Shown: positions 40,453 through 49,361, numbered from the stretch's first letter. The stretch: DNA of 64,000 nt from Tectiglobus sp965215755 (GCA_965215755.1 OZ244119.1:3224001-3288000); one strand, 5' to 3'. Notes: generated by a model not told the origin, from the letters alone. Numbers and translations: made by a program.

Positions 40453-41196
40453 ATGCGCTCCGGATTGATTGCACAGAAAGTCGGTATGACCCGCATCTTC
40501 CTAGATAGCGGTGAACACGTGCCGGTGACCGTTCTGAAGATCGATAGCTGTCAGGTTATCGGCCAGCGGACCGATGAGAAGAATGGCTATACCGCTGTCC
40601 GGCTCGGTGCTGGTACAAAAAAGCGTTCTCGCGTGTCCAAGGCCGAGCAGCAGAACTTTGTGATTGCCAATGTTGAGCCAAAGCGGAAGATTGCTGAGTT
40701 TCGCGTGAGCTCCGACAATCTGATCGACGTTGGCTCGGAAATGACGGCTGATCACTTTGTTGCCGGGCAGCACGTGGACGTCACGGGTACGAGCCAGGGT
40801 AAAGGGTTTCAGGGTGCCATGAAACGCTGGAACTTTGGTGGTCTGCGCGCTTCTCACGGTGTTTCCATTTCGCACCGTTCGCATGGTTCAACCGGTAACA
40901 GCCAGGATCCGGGCAAGGTCTTCAAGGGCAAGAAGATGGCCGGGCACATGGGTGCCGAACGCATCACGACCCAGAATCTCGAGGTTGTGAGGACTGACGT
41001 GGATCGTGGCTTGGTCATGATCAAGGGCGCTGTTCCAGGCAACAAAGGCGGCTGGGTTCTCGTCCGGGATGCCGTCAAGCGGCCGCTGCCGGATGGCGTG
41101 CCAATGCCGGGTGCATTCAAAGCGCCAGCCGGTGGGGCAGCGACTGAAGCGCCTGCTGCAGCGGATGAAGCCGCAGCAGCTCAGGGCGAGGAGTAA
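40453..41196 (+). CDS. rplC: 50S ribosomal protein L3
   Basis: The product begins MRSGLIAQKVGMTRIF and contains the conserved KRWNFGGLRASHGVSISHRS and GSTGNSQDPGKVFKGKKMAGH regions. An Ala-rich tail of about 30 residues follows, as in other Alphaproteobacteria. In-frame ATG 40444 lies directly against the ribosome site AAAAAGGA, which instead fits ATG 40453 at 9-base spacing. Confidence 0.97.
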   Translation: MRSGLIAQKVGMTRIFLDSGEHVPVTVLKIDSCQVIGQRTDEKNGYTAVRLGAGTKKRSRVSKAEQQNFVIANVEPKRKIAEFRVSSDNLIDVGSEMTADHFVAGQHVDVTGTSQGKGFQGAMKRWNFGGLRASHGVSISHRSHGSTGNSQDPGKVFKGKKMAGHMGAERITTQNLEVVRTDVDRGLVMIKGAVPGNKGGWVLVRDAVKRPLPDGVPMPGAFKAPAGGAATEAPAAADEAAAAQGEE

Positions 41197-41201
41197 TTTC
41201 G

Positions 41202-41861
41202 ATGGAAGCGAATGTAACCAACCTTGAGGCCGGTGCGGCCGGGACCATCGATCTCCCGGATGCTATTTTCGGTCTGGAGCCGCGCAAAGACCTTCTGCAG
41301 CGCATGGTCCGCTACCAGCAGCTAAAGAAGATGGCTGGAACGCATCACGCGCAGGACCGCTCCGAAGTGAACGTCACAACACGGAAGTTTATGCGCCAAA
41401 AGGGTTCTGGTGGCGCGCGTCACCGAACCAAGTCGGTTCCGCAGTTCCGGGGTGGTGGTAAGGCATTTGGGCCGAAGCCGCGTAGTCACGCCGTTGACAT
41501 GCCAAAGAAAGTTCGTGCCCTGGCACTACGCCACGCCCTTTCTGCAAAGGCAAAAGCCGGCGAGCTGATCATCCTGGATCAAGCCGTTTCTGACGACGGT
41601 AAGACCAAGGGTTTGAAGTCGAAGTTTGAGCAGCTTGCCTGGAGCAACGTGTTGATCGTCGACGGCGCAGAGCCTGAAGCGAACTTTGTGCGGGCGGCGC
41701 GCAATATTCCGCACATCGATGTTCTGCCGATCCAAGGCATCAATGTGTACGACATTCTACGTCGGCATAAGCTGGTGCTGACCAAGGCTGCAGTTGCTGC
41801 ATTGGAACAACGGTTCGAAGGCGCGAAAATGCCGGCAGCGACTAGCGAAGGGGATGCATAA
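41202..41861 (+). CDS. rplD: 50S ribosomal protein L4
   Basis: The 219-residue product has the long loop segment KKMAGTHHAQDRSEVNVTTR (with RQKGSGGARHRTKS after it) and the KVRALALRHALSAKAK region. L4 in E. coli also represses the S10 operon; here the leader before rpsJ is only 80 bases. The stop overlaps the rplW start by one base. Confidence 0.98.
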   Translation: MEANVTNLEAGAAGTIDLPDAIFGLEPRKDLLQRMVRYQQLKKMAGTHHAQDRSEVNVTTRKFMRQKGSGGARHRTKSVPQFRGGGKAFGPKPRSHAVDMPKKVRALALRHALSAKAKAGELIILDQAVSDDGKTKGLKSKFEQLAWSNVLIVDGAEPEANFVRAARNIPHIDVLPIQGINVYDILRRHKLVLTKAAVAALEQRFEGAKMPAATSEGDA

Positions 41862-42154
41862 TGGCTCGCATTGACGCCTACGACATTATCGTGGCTCCGG
41901 TCATTACCGAAAAATCGACGATTGCCTCGGAGTTCAACCAGGTTGTCTTCAACGTTCGCAAGGATGCGAGTAAGCCTGCAATCAAACAGGCGGTCGAGCA
42001 ACTCTTCAGCGTCAAAGTCAAGTCGGTGAATACTCTGGTGCGCAAGGGTAAGCGCAAGGTGTTCCGCGGTATTCGTGGTCGCCAGAGCGATGTGAAAAAG
42101 GCTGTTGTCACACTCGAAGATGGTCATTCCATCGATGTGACGACCGGTCTTTAA
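41861..42154 (+). CDS. rplW: 50S ribosomal protein L23
   Basis: The 97-residue product has VAPVITEKSTIASEFNQVVF, SKPAIKQAVEQLFSVKVKSV and GRQSDVKKAVVTL, all L23 marks. L23 sits at the exit tunnel where trigger factor and SRP dock. ATG shares its A with the rplD TAA. Confidence 0.98.
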   Translation: MARIDAYDIIVAPVITEKSTIASEFNQVVFNVRKDASKPAIKQAVEQLFSVKVKSVNTLVRKGKRKVFRGIRGRQSDVKKAVVTLEDGHSIDVTTGL

Positions 42155-42167
42155 GGAGAACTGAGTT

Positions 42168-42995
42168 ATGGCGCTCAAGACATTTCGACCAACTTCGGCC
42201 GGTCTTCGTCACCTGGTTATTGTTGATCGCTCGCACCTGTGGAAGGGCAAGCCGGTCAAGATATTGACCGAAGGCCAGTCTCGAAACGGTGGTCGCAATA
42301 ACACCGGCCGGATTACGTCGCGCCACATCGGTGGTGGGCACAAGCAGGCCTATCGCAAGATCGACTTTCGCAGACGCAAGGCCGATATCCCGGCGACCGT
42401 TGAGCGTATCGAATACGATCCGAATCGGACGGCGTTTATCGCGCTCATCAAGTATGAAGACGGTGTACTGTCATACATTCTGGCGCCACAGCGTTTGGCC
42501 GCCGGTGATACAGTTATCTCGGGTGAGAAGGTCGACGTTAAGCCTGGTAATGCGATGCCTTTGTCATCGATGCCGATCGGCACAATCATCCACAATGTTG
42601 AGCTGAAGCCTGGCAAGGGTGGTCAGATTGCACGTTCTGCAGGTGCGTATGTCCAGCTTGTTGGCCGTGATGCTGGCTGGGCTATCCTGAAGCTGAACTC
42701 AGGTGAGACACGTCGCGTGAACTCGGCTTGCATGGCGAGTGTTGGTGCGGTTTCAAATCCGGATCATTCCAACACCGTTGTCGGTAAAGCCGGTCGCTCA
42801 CGTTGGCGCGGTATCCGCCCTCAAACACGTGGTATCGAAATGAACCCGATCGATCACCCGAACGGTGGTCGCACCAATGGTGGCCGGACGTTCAAGACAC
42901 CATGGGGCAAGATCGCCAAGGGCGTCCGCACGCGAAAGAATAAGTCAACGGACAAGTTTATTGTTCGTAGTCGCCATAAGGCGAAGAAGAAGTAA
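42168..42995 (+). CDS. rplB: 50S ribosomal protein L2
   Basis: The 275-residue product has GRNNTGRITSRHIGGGHKQ, VERIEYDPNRTAFIALIKY, and near the end HPNGGRTNGGRTFKTPWGK, where the conserved His of the peptidyl-transferase area lies. AAGGAG precedes ATG. Confidence 0.98.
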   Translation: MALKTFRPTSAGLRHLVIVDRSHLWKGKPVKILTEGQSRNGGRNNTGRITSRHIGGGHKQAYRKIDFRRRKADIPATVERIEYDPNRTAFIALIKYEDGVLSYILAPQRLAAGDTVISGEKVDVKPGNAMPLSSMPIGTIIHNVELKPGKGGQIARSAGAYVQLVGRDAGWAILKLNSGETRRVNSACMASVGAVSNPDHSNTVVGKAGRSRWRGIRPQTRGIEMNPIDHPNGGRTNGGRTFKTPWGKIAKGVRTRKNKSTDKFIVRSRHKAKKK

Positions 42996-43063
42996 CAAGA
43001 TTGAGGAAGTCGCTGCAGGACTGCTTGAGTAGTCTTTGCCGGCGGTGAGCAGGAGACAGTCAC

Positions 43064-43339
43064 TTGGCACGTTCGGTTTGGAAAGGTCCATTCGTAGACG
43101 GGTATCTGCTGAAAAAGGCAGACAAGGTTCGCGACTCTGGACGCAACGAAGTGATCAAGACGTGGTCGCGCCGGTCGACGATACTGCCTCAGTTCGTTGG
43201 ACTGACGTTCGGCGTCTACAACGGTCAAAAGCATATCCCGGTCAACGTGACCGAGGACATGATCGGACACAAGCTTGGAGAATTCTCTCCAACGCGGACC
43301 TACTATGGTCACGGTGCCGACAAGAAGTCGAAACGCTAA
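43064..43339 (+). CDS. rpsS: 30S ribosomal protein S19
   Basis: The 91-residue product reads ARSVWKGPFVDGYLLKKADK from the second codon, and ends THYYGHGAD-like with KKSKR. The start is TTG at 43064, with AGGAG 8 bases upstream and the family N-terminus beginning exactly there; no ATG is available. A rare start for a highly made protein. Confidence 0.97.
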   Translation: MARSVWKGPFVDGYLLKKADKVRDSGRNEVIKTWSRRSTILPQFVGLTFGVYNGQKHIPVNVTEDMIGHKLGEFSPTRTYYGHGADKKSKR

Positions 43340-43357
43340 AGGGCAAGGCGAAGAAAG

Positions 43358-43738
43358 ATGGGTAAGCAGAAACGCGAACGCACGCTTGCTGATAACGAGG
43401 CAAAGGCCATGGTGCGCAATTTGCGGATTTCACCGCAAAAGCTGAACCTTGTGGCCGGGATGATCCGGGGTAAGCCGGTCGCTCAGGCCCTCGCTGATCT
43501 GGAATTTTCGCGCAAGCGCATCGCTATAGATGTCCGTAAGTGCGTGATGTCTGCAGTCGCAAACGCAGAAAACAATCATGGGCTCGACGTTGATGAGCTG
43601 GTGATTGCTGAGGCCTTTGTTGGCAAGAACCTGGTGATGAAGCGCTTTCATGCTCGCGGCCGTGGCCGTTCTGCAGGGATTATGAAACCGTTCTCGCAGA
43701 TCACGGTTATTGTTCGCGAAGCCAAGCAGGAAGCATAG
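43358..43738 (+). CDS. rplV: 50S ribosomal protein L22
   Basis: The 126-residue product has RNLRISPQKLNLVAGMIRGK, ANAENNHGLDVDELVIAEA and RARGRG-like (HARGRGRSAGI) marks. The tip loop that lines the exit tunnel and meets macrolides is normal in length. Confidence 0.98.
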   Translation: MGKQKRERTLADNEAKAMVRNLRISPQKLNLVAGMIRGKPVAQALADLEFSRKRIAIDVRKCVMSAVANAENNHGLDVDELVIAEAFVGKNLVMKRFHARGRGRSAGIMKPFSQITVIVREAKQEA

Positions 43739-43749
43739 GAGCCGGACTC

Positions 43750-44484
43750 ATGGGTCATAAAGTCAATCCGGTCGGCCTGCGCGTCGGCATCAACAGAACC
43801 TGGGACAGCCGCTGGTATGCGAATACCGGTGATTATGGTCGCCTGCTGCATGAAGACATGCGTGTGCGTGACCACATCATGAAGATGAAGCGTCAGGCTG
43901 GCATCTCCAAGGTCGTGATCGAGCGTCCGCACAAGAAGTGCCGTGTCACTGTTCACACAGCTCGTCCGGGTGTTCTGATCGGCAAGAAAGGCGCAGACAT
44001 TGATAAGCTGCGCGGTCAGCTAGCTGCATTGACGGATTCAGAAGTTCATCTGAACGTCGTCGAAGTCCGCAAGCCTGAGATCGATGCGACGCTGATTGCG
44101 GAGGGTATTGCGCAGCAGCTTGAGCGCCGCGTGGCGTTCCGCCGGGCAATGAAGCGCGCCGTGCAATCTGCACTGCGGCTTGGTGCGCAAGGCATTCGGA
44201 TCAACTGCGCTGGCCGTCTTGGCGGTGCTGAGATCGCACGGACCGAATGGTATCGTGAGGGTCGCGTGCCACTGCACACGCTGCGCGCTGACATTGATTT
44301 CGGATACGGCCAGGCCAAAACGGCTTACGGCATTATCGGTATCAAGGTTTGGATCTTCAAAGGCGAGATCATGGAGCACGATCCAATGGCTTCAGAGCGT
44401 CGTGCGATTGAAATGCAAGAAGGCGGTGGCGGTGGTCGTCGTCGTGATCAGGACCGGGGCGATCGTCCTGGCGCCGGCCGCTAG
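43750..44484 (+). CDS. rpsC: 30S ribosomal protein S3
   Basis: The 244-residue product starts MGHKVNPVGLRVGINRTWDS, has the KH domain (VTVHTARPGVLIGKKGADID) and the C-terminal domain (IRINCAGRLGGAEIARTEWY). The last 20 residues are a Gly/Arg/Asp-rich tail. TAGGAGCC precedes ATG. Confidence 0.98.
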   Translation: MGHKVNPVGLRVGINRTWDSRWYANTGDYGRLLHEDMRVRDHIMKMKRQAGISKVVIERPHKKCRVTVHTARPGVLIGKKGADIDKLRGQLAALTDSEVHLNVVEVRKPEIDATLIAEGIAQQLERRVAFRRAMKRAVQSALRLGAQGIRINCAGRLGGAEIARTEWYREGRVPLHTLRADIDFGYGQAKTAYGIIGIKVWIFKGEIMEHDPMASERRAIEMQEGGGGGRRRDQDRGDRPGAGR

Positions 44485-44506
44485 AAGTTGAGGCGAGGAT
44501 AACGTT

Positions 44507-44917
44507 ATGCTGCAGCCAAAACGAACCAAGTTCCGCAAGGCTATGAAGGGTCGCATCAAAGGTGCTGCCAAAGGTGGAACGACACTGAACTTTGGTTCGC
44601 ATGGTCTGAAGGCCATTGAACCGGAGCGGATCACCGCGCGCCAGATCGAGGCGGCTCGACGTGCCATCACGCGTCATATGAAGCGTGCTGGACGTGTTTG
44701 GATCCGGGTGTTCCCAGACTTGCCGGTTTCTTCGAAGCCTGCAGAAGTGCGGATGGGTAAGGGTAAAGGTTCTCCCGACTACTGGGCGGCCCGTGTCAAT
44801 CCCGGCCGGATTATGTTTGAGCTGGATGGTGTTTCGGATGACCTGGCGCGTGAAGCTCTCAAGCTTGGTGCTGCCAAATTGCCGATCAAGACACGCATCG
44901 TAACGCGTCTCGGGTAA
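44507..44917 (+). CDS. rplP: 50S ribosomal protein L16
   Basis: The 136-residue product starts MLQPKRTKFRKAMKGRIKG and has RQIEAARRAITRHMKRAGRVWIRVFPDLPV marks and KPAEVRMGKGKGSPDYWAA, where the modified Arg of E. coli L16 lies. Confidence 0.98.
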   Translation: MLQPKRTKFRKAMKGRIKGAAKGGTTLNFGSHGLKAIEPERITARQIEAARRAITRHMKRAGRVWIRVFPDLPVSSKPAEVRMGKGKGSPDYWAARVNPGRIMFELDGVSDDLAREALKLGAAKLPIKTRIVTRLG

Positions 44918-44927
44918 GGGGAAGACA

Positions 44928-45134
44928 ATGTCGTCAGCATCAGAATTTCGCGACTTGTCGCTGGACCAACTCGACGATGAACTCGTCAAGCTCAAGCGCG
45001 AGCAGTTCAATCTGCGTTTCCAGAAGGCATCCGGTCAACTGGAGAACACGGCACGTGTTCGCCAAGTGCGCCGCAATATTGCTCGAGTGAAAACAATCGC
45101 CCGCCAAAAGGCGGCTGGTGCCACGCAGGAATAG
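44928..45134 (+). CDS. rpmC: 50S ribosomal protein L29
   Basis: The 68-residue helical product has LSLDQLDDELVKLKREQFNL and RVRQVRRNIARVKTIARQK, the L29 two-helix pattern. The gene ends 10 bases before rpsQ. Confidence 0.97.
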   Translation: MSSASEFRDLSLDQLDDELVKLKREQFNLRFQKASGQLENTARVRQVRRNIARVKTIARQKAAGATQE

Positions 45135-45144
45135 GAAACGAATA

Positions 45145-45384
45145 ATGCCAAAACGTATTCTGCAAGGCACGGTGGTGTCAGACAAGAACGATAAAACGGT
45201 GGTTGTCGAAGTTGAACGCCGCTATACGCACCCGCTCTACAAGAAGGTTGTTCGTCGTTCCAAGAAGTACCACGCGCACGATGAGTCCAATGCGGTCAAA
45301 GTAGGCGAGCGCGTGCGGATCCAGGAGACGGCGCCGATTTCGAAGAATAAGCGTTGGGCCGTAGTTCAGGACTCTTCGGCTTAG
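45145..45384 (+). CDS. rpsQ: 30S ribosomal protein S17
   Basis: The 79-residue product starts MPKRILQGTVVSDKNDKTVV and has RYTHPLYKKVVRRSKKYHAHD. AGGAAACG lies before ATG 45145; the frame is open further up into rpmC, but the family start is here. Confidence 0.97.
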   Translation: MPKRILQGTVVSDKNDKTVVVEVERRYTHPLYKKVVRRSKKYHAHDESNAVKVGERVRIQETAPISKNKRWAVVQDSSA

Positions 45385-45453
45385 CCTTACTGGAATGAAT
45401 TGATCGACCGAACTGCTTGTCGGCGATCGTATTAAGGGAAAGGGAGTGGTCCG

Positions 45454-45822
45454 ATGATCCAGATGCAGACCAATCTCGACGTGGCAGACAATTCCGGTGC
45501 GCGGCGTGTCCAGTGCATCAAGGTTATTGGTGGCTCGAAGCGCAAGTACGCACGGATTGGCGATACGATCGTTGTCTCCGTGAAGGAAGCTATTCCGCGT
45601 GGTCGCGTCAAGAAGGGCCAGGTGATGAAGGCCGTTGTCGTTCGCACTGCGAAGGGTGTTCGTCGTCCTGATGGATCACTCATCCGCTTTGATCGGAACG
45701 CAGCTGTGTTGATCAACCAGTCCGGTGAGCCAATCGGCACTCGTATCTTTGGACCAGTTACACGTGAACTGCGGGCGAAGAACCACATGAAAATCGTATC
45801 GTTGGCGCCGGAGGTTCTCTGA
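45454..45822 (+). CDS. rplN: 50S ribosomal protein L14
   Basis: The 122-residue product starts MIQMQTNLDVADNSGARRVQ and has VVVRTAKGVRRPDGSLIRFD and GTRIFGPVTRELR, the L14 signature. GGGAG before ATG. First gene after a 69-base gap; one base separates it from rplX. Confidence 0.98.
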   Translation: MIQMQTNLDVADNSGARRVQCIKVIGGSKRKYARIGDTIVVSVKEAIPRGRVKKGQVMKAVVVRTAKGVRRPDGSLIRFDRNAAVLINQSGEPIGTRIFGPVTRELRAKNHMKIVSLAPEVL

Positions 45823-45823
45823 G

Positions 45824-46150
45824 ATGCCGTCTCTGAAGTTTAAGAAGGGCGACCGGGTCGTTGTGCTCTCGGGTCGCGACAAAGGCAAACAAGGCGAGAT
45901 CCTCGTCATGATGCCGAAAGAAGATCGTGCGGTTGTGCGTGGCGTCAATGTCGTTCGTCGCCACCAGCGCCAGACGGCGCAGGAGGAAGGCGGCATCATT
46001 TCCAAGGAAGCGCCGATCAACCTGTCGAATTTGGCGCACGAAGATCCGAATGACGGCAAGCCGACACGGGTTGGATTCAGGTTTTTGGAAGATGGGAAGA
46101 AGGTTCGCTTCGCAAAGCGCTCCGGTGAACTAATCCCTGATAGGAACTAG
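45824..46150 (+). CDS. rplX: 50S ribosomal protein L24
   Basis: The 108-residue product has the KOW motif (KKGDRVVVLSGRDKGKQGEI) and GGIISKEAPINLSNLAHED. Coupled to rplN (1 base) and rplE (4 bases). Confidence 0.98.
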   Translation: MPSLKFKKGDRVVVLSGRDKGKQGEILVMMPKEDRAVVRGVNVVRRHQRQTAQEEGGIISKEAPINLSNLAHEDPNDGKPTRVGFRFLEDGKKVRFAKRSGELIPDRN

Positions 46151-46154
46151 CGTT

Positions 46155-46793
46155 ATGGCAGAACAACAACAGGCTCAGGGCAAGGCCGACAAAAAGGCAG
46201 CTAAAGCTGCTGATGGCCAGGAACTCCGCTCGTTTGCACGGCCGGAGGGTTACAAGCCCCGCCTTAAGATCGCCTACGAAGAGAAGATCAAGTCGGCGCT
46301 GCGTGAGAAGTTTAATTACGCCAACGTGATGCAGATCCCTCGGATTGAGAAGATCGTCATCAATATGGGTGTTGGCGAAGCGGTCAATGACCGTAAGAAG
46401 GTCGAGAGTGCCGTTAACGATCTCAGCCTGATTACCGGTCAGCGCCCGATCATCACCAAGGCGCGCAAGTCAATCGCGACATTCAAGTTGCGAGATGGCA
46501 TGTCGATTGGTGCAAAAGTGACGATGCGCGGCGACCGCATGTACGAATTCATCGATCGCCTGGTGACGATCGCGTTGCCGCGCGTGAAGGACTTTCGTGG
46601 GCTCAATCCAAAGAGCTTTGATGGTCGCGGTAATTTTGCGATGGGTCTCAAGGAGCACATCGTTTTCCCGGAAATCAACTACGACAAAGTTGATGAGATC
46701 TGGGGCATGGACATCATCGTGGTGACTTCGGCTGCCACGGACGACGAGGCAAGAGAGCTGCTGTCGCAGTTCAACTTCCCATTCCCGAAGTAA
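46155..46793 (+). CDS. rplE: 50S ribosomal protein L5 with N-terminal extension
   Basis: L5 binds 5S rRNA. From about residue 33 the product is a normal L5 (YKPRLKIAYEEKIKSALREK, IEKIVINMGVGEAVNDRKKV, TGQRPIITKARKSIATFKLR). The first 30 residues are an added polar Gln/Lys/Ala-rich tail (MAEQQQAQGKADKKAAKAAD), so it has 212 residues against about 180-185 usually. No ribosome site marks an inner start. Confidence 0.97.
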   Translation: MAEQQQAQGKADKKAAKAADGQELRSFARPEGYKPRLKIAYEEKIKSALREKFNYANVMQIPRIEKIVINMGVGEAVNDRKKVESAVNDLSLITGQRPIITKARKSIATFKLRDGMSIGAKVTMRGDRMYEFIDRLVTIALPRVKDFRGLNPKSFDGRGNFAMGLKEHIVFPEINYDKVDEIWGMDIIVVTSAATDDEARELLSQFNFPFPK

Positions 46794-46847
46794 ACCACCG
46801 ATACGAGGGACCACGGCAATAAGGCCGGTCGGCCTCTGGAGGAACAC

Positions 46848-47153
46848 ATGGCGAAAGTCGGTTCTACTGAGAAGAACAAGCACCGCAGGCAGTTGGTTGA
46901 GCAATATGCTGAAAAGCGTGCTGCACTAAAGGCGATTATTATGGATCGCAGCAAGCCAATGGAAGAGCGCTTTGCTGCACAGCTAAAGCTCGCGGAAATG
47001 CCGCGCAATGGTGCGAAGAACCGCATCCGCAATCGTTGTGAAATCACAGGGCGCCCACGCGCCTACTATCGCAAGCTACAGATATGCCGAAACCAGCTGC
47101 GCGAGCTTGCGTCGCAAGGTCGAATTCCCGGCATGGTCAAGTCGAGCTGGTAA
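46848..47153 (+). CDS. rpsN: 30S ribosomal protein S14 (zinc-free type)
   Basis: The 101-residue product ends in the S14 core (RNRCEITGRPRAYYRKLQIC and RNQLRELASQGRIPGMVKSSW). It is the long form without the paired zinc cysteines. CTGGAGGAA precedes ATG. Confidence 0.97.
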   Translation: MAKVGSTEKNKHRRQLVEQYAEKRAALKAIIMDRSKPMEERFAAQLKLAEMPRNGAKNRIRNRCEITGRPRAYYRKLQICRNQLRELASQGRIPGMVKSSW

Positions 47154-47174
47154 ACAAGGGAGGGAATGAAACCA

Positions 47175-47567
47175 ATGAACGATCCTCTCGGAGATATGCT
47201 GACGCGCATTCGTAATGCGCAGATGCGACGACGTCCAAAGACAACAACACCTGCATCGAACATGCGTACGCGCGTTCTTGAGGTGTTGAAGGACGAAGGG
47301 TATATCCGCGGCTACGCCCAAATCGAGCAAAAGGGTGCGCGTCCGGAAATCGAGATCGAGTTGAAGTACAACAACGGCGAGCCCGCCATCCGCGAGATCA
47401 AGCGGGTGTCGAAGCCGGGACGTCGCGTGTATTCCGGCGCAAAGGACATCCCGACGACCGCGAATGGGCTTGGTGTCGTCATTCTGTCTACGCCTAAGGG
47501 TGTGATGTCTGACTGGCAGGCGCGGGAAGAGAATGTTGGTGGCGAGGTCCTCTGCAACGTCTTCTAG
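47175..47567 (+). CDS. rpsH: 30S ribosomal protein S8
   Basis: The product starts MNDPLGDMLTRIRNAQMRRR and ends with GVMSDWQAREENVGGEVLCNVF, the S8 signature region. ATG 47166 abuts AGGGAGGGA, so ATG 47175 at normal spacing and matching the family is the better start (130 residues). Confidence 0.97.
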   Translation: MNDPLGDMLTRIRNAQMRRRPKTTTPASNMRTRVLEVLKDEGYIRGYAQIEQKGARPEIEIELKYNNGEPAIREIKRVSKPGRRVYSGAKDIPTTANGLGVVILSTPKGVMSDWQAREENVGGEVLCNVF

Positions 47568-47604
47568 AGGTTGCAAGCGCGCTGCTCATGATGGAGTTGA
47601 GATA

Positions 47605-48147
47605 ATGTCTCGAATAGGTAAGAAGCCGATTTCTGTCCCCGACAAGGTCACTGCCACTGTCGAAGGTCAGCACGTGAAGGTGAAGGGTCCGAAGGGTGAA
47701 CTTGAGTTTACCTGCCCGGATGATGTCACGATCGAGCTTGCCGACAATGAAATCACGGTCAAGCCGGTCGATGATTCCAAGAAGGCCCGTTCGATGTGGG
47801 GAATGTCGCGCACGATGCTGCAGAACCTCATGACCGGTGTCACGGACGGCTACACCAAGACATTGGAAATTCAAGGCATCGGTTACCGTGCTGCGATGAA
47901 GGGCAAGGACACGCTGCAGTTGAACCTCGGCTTTAGCCATGAGGTTCTCCACCCGGTGCCGAAGGGCATTGAGGTAACAGTTGCTGGCGCCAAGCAAGAG
48001 ATCGTGACAGTGGCCGGCATCAACAAGCAGCTTGTTGGACAGGTCGCTGCAGAAATTCGCGGTTACAGACCGCCAGAGCCTTACCAGGGCAAAGGCGTCC
48101 GCTACCAGGGTGAATATATCTTCCGCAAGGAAGGCAAGAAGAAGTAG
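47605..48147 (+). CDS. rplF: 50S ribosomal protein L6
   Basis: The 180-residue product starts MSRIGKKPISVPDKVTATVE and has two repeats of the L6 fold, ending PEPYQGKGVRYQGEYIFRKE. GGAGTTGAGATA lies before ATG 47605; the frame is open back to 47533 inside rpsH, which is not used. Confidence 0.98.
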   Translation: MSRIGKKPISVPDKVTATVEGQHVKVKGPKGELEFTCPDDVTIELADNEITVKPVDDSKKARSMWGMSRTMLQNLMTGVTDGYTKTLEIQGIGYRAAMKGKDTLQLNLGFSHEVLHPVPKGIEVTVAGAKQEIVTVAGINKQLVGQVAAEIRGYRPPEPYQGKGVRYQGEYIFRKEGKKK

Positions 48148-48158
48148 GGACTGTTGCA

Positions 48159-48518
48159 ATGGGTGCGCTAAGCCAATTCGAGCGGCGGAAACTGCGCGTG
48201 CGTCGACAGCTTAAGAAGGTGTCGCGCGGGCGGCCCCGTCTGTCGGTTCATCGCTCATCGAAGAACATCTACGCGCAGGTCATCGACGATGTGACCGGTC
48301 GCACTGTTGCTGCCGCATCGACGCTGGACAAAGACATTAAAACGTCTTTGCGAACCGGCGCTGACAAGGCTGCAGCTGAGGCCGTTGGCAAAGTCGTTGC
48401 CGAGCGCGCTGTTGCTGCGGGCATCAAGGATGTCGTCTTCGACCGTGGCGGATACTTGTTCCACGGACGCGTCAAAGCTCTGGCTGACGCTGCGCGTGAA
48501 GGCGGATTGAATTTCTAA
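48159..48518 (+). CDS. rplR: 50S ribosomal protein L18
   Basis: The 119-residue product has RPRLSVHRSSKNIYAQVIDD and VVFDRGGYLFHGRVKALADAAREGGLNF marks. L18 brings 5S rRNA to the 50S together with L5. Confidence 0.98.
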   Translation: MGALSQFERRKLRVRRQLKKVSRGRPRLSVHRSSKNIYAQVIDDVTGRTVAAASTLDKDIKTSLRTGADKAAAEAVGKVVAERAVAAGIKDVVFDRGGYLFHGRVKALADAAREGGLNF

Positions 48519-48533
48519 GGGAAGGACTTGAGC

Positions 48534-49133
48534 GTGGCACGTTCACCTGGAAGAGGCCGCGATCGTGATGATCGCGATAACGAATTCACCGACAAGCTCG
48601 TCCACATCAACCGTGTTGCTAAGACGGTCAAAGGTGGTAAGCGCTTCGGGTTCGCTGCACTTGTGATTGTTGGTGATCTCAAGGGCCGCGTTGGCTTTGG
48701 TCACGGTAAGGCCCGCGAAGTTCCAGAGGCGATCCGCAAGGCGAATGAGTCTGCGCGCCGATCGCTGGTACGGGTCCACCTGCGTGAGGGCCGGACACTC
48801 GATCATGATACCTTTGGGCGTCATGGTGCCGGTCGTGTGCTGATCCGCTCGGCTCCTCCGGGCACAGGAATTATTGCTGGCGGTGCGATGCGCGCAGTCT
48901 TCGAGATGCTCGGAGTTCAGGACGTTGTCGCAAAGTCGATGGGTTCAGCGAACCCATACAACGTGGTTCGCGCCACGTTTGATGCCCTGGCGCATCAGGA
49001 ATCACCGCGCGCTGTTGCAGCGCGTCGTGGCAAGAAGCCTGCGGAAATCAATGCGCGTCGCCGCGACGGTGCCAGCGTGCAGGAGCCGACCGCCAAGGAA
49101 CCGGAAGTAGAACAAGCTGCAGCAGAAGCGTAA
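48534..49133 (+). CDS. rpsE: 30S ribosomal protein S5
   Basis: The product has the double-stranded RNA-binding fold (FTDKLVHINRVAKTVKGGKR, FGFAALVIVGDLKGRVGFG, KAREVPEAIRKANESARRSL) and the conserved GTGIIAGGAMRAVFEMLGV. GTG 48534 lies 7 bases after GGGAAGGA; TTG 48528 is too close. The C-terminal 20 residues are an acidic Ala/Glu tail. Confidence 0.97.
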   Translation: MARSPGRGRDRDDRDNEFTDKLVHINRVAKTVKGGKRFGFAALVIVGDLKGRVGFGHGKAREVPEAIRKANESARRSLVRVHLREGRTLDHDTFGRHGAGRVLIRSAPPGTGIIAGGAMRAVFEMLGVQDVVAKSMGSANPYNVVRATFDALAHQESPRAVAARRGKKPAEINARRRDGASVQEPTAKEPEVEQAAAEA

Positions 49134-49166
49134 TTGCTACAGCGTTGGACCTAAGGATTGTCTGTT

Positions 49167-49361
49167 ATGTCAGAGACATCGTCGGGAAAGACGATCACAG
49201 TCGAGCAAATCGGCAGCCCGTTACGCCGCGACGACCGTCAGCGGCGGACGTTGATCGGTCTCGGTCTGAATAAGCTCAAGCGACGCAGGACGCTGGAAGA
49301 TACTCCAGCCGTGCGTGGTATGATTAGGAAAGTCAATCATCTGGTTCGCGTCGTCGAGTAA
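49167..49361 (+). CDS. rpmD: 50S ribosomal protein L30
   Basis: The 64-residue product has TVEQIGSPLRRDDRQRRTLI (family IGSPxRR) and GLNKLKRRRTLEDTPAVRGM. AAGGA 9 bases before ATG 49167; an in-frame TTG lies just upstream. Confidence 0.96.
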   Translation: MSETSSGKTITVEQIGSPLRRDDRQRRTLIGLGLNKLKRRRTLEDTPAVRGMIRKVNHLVRVVE

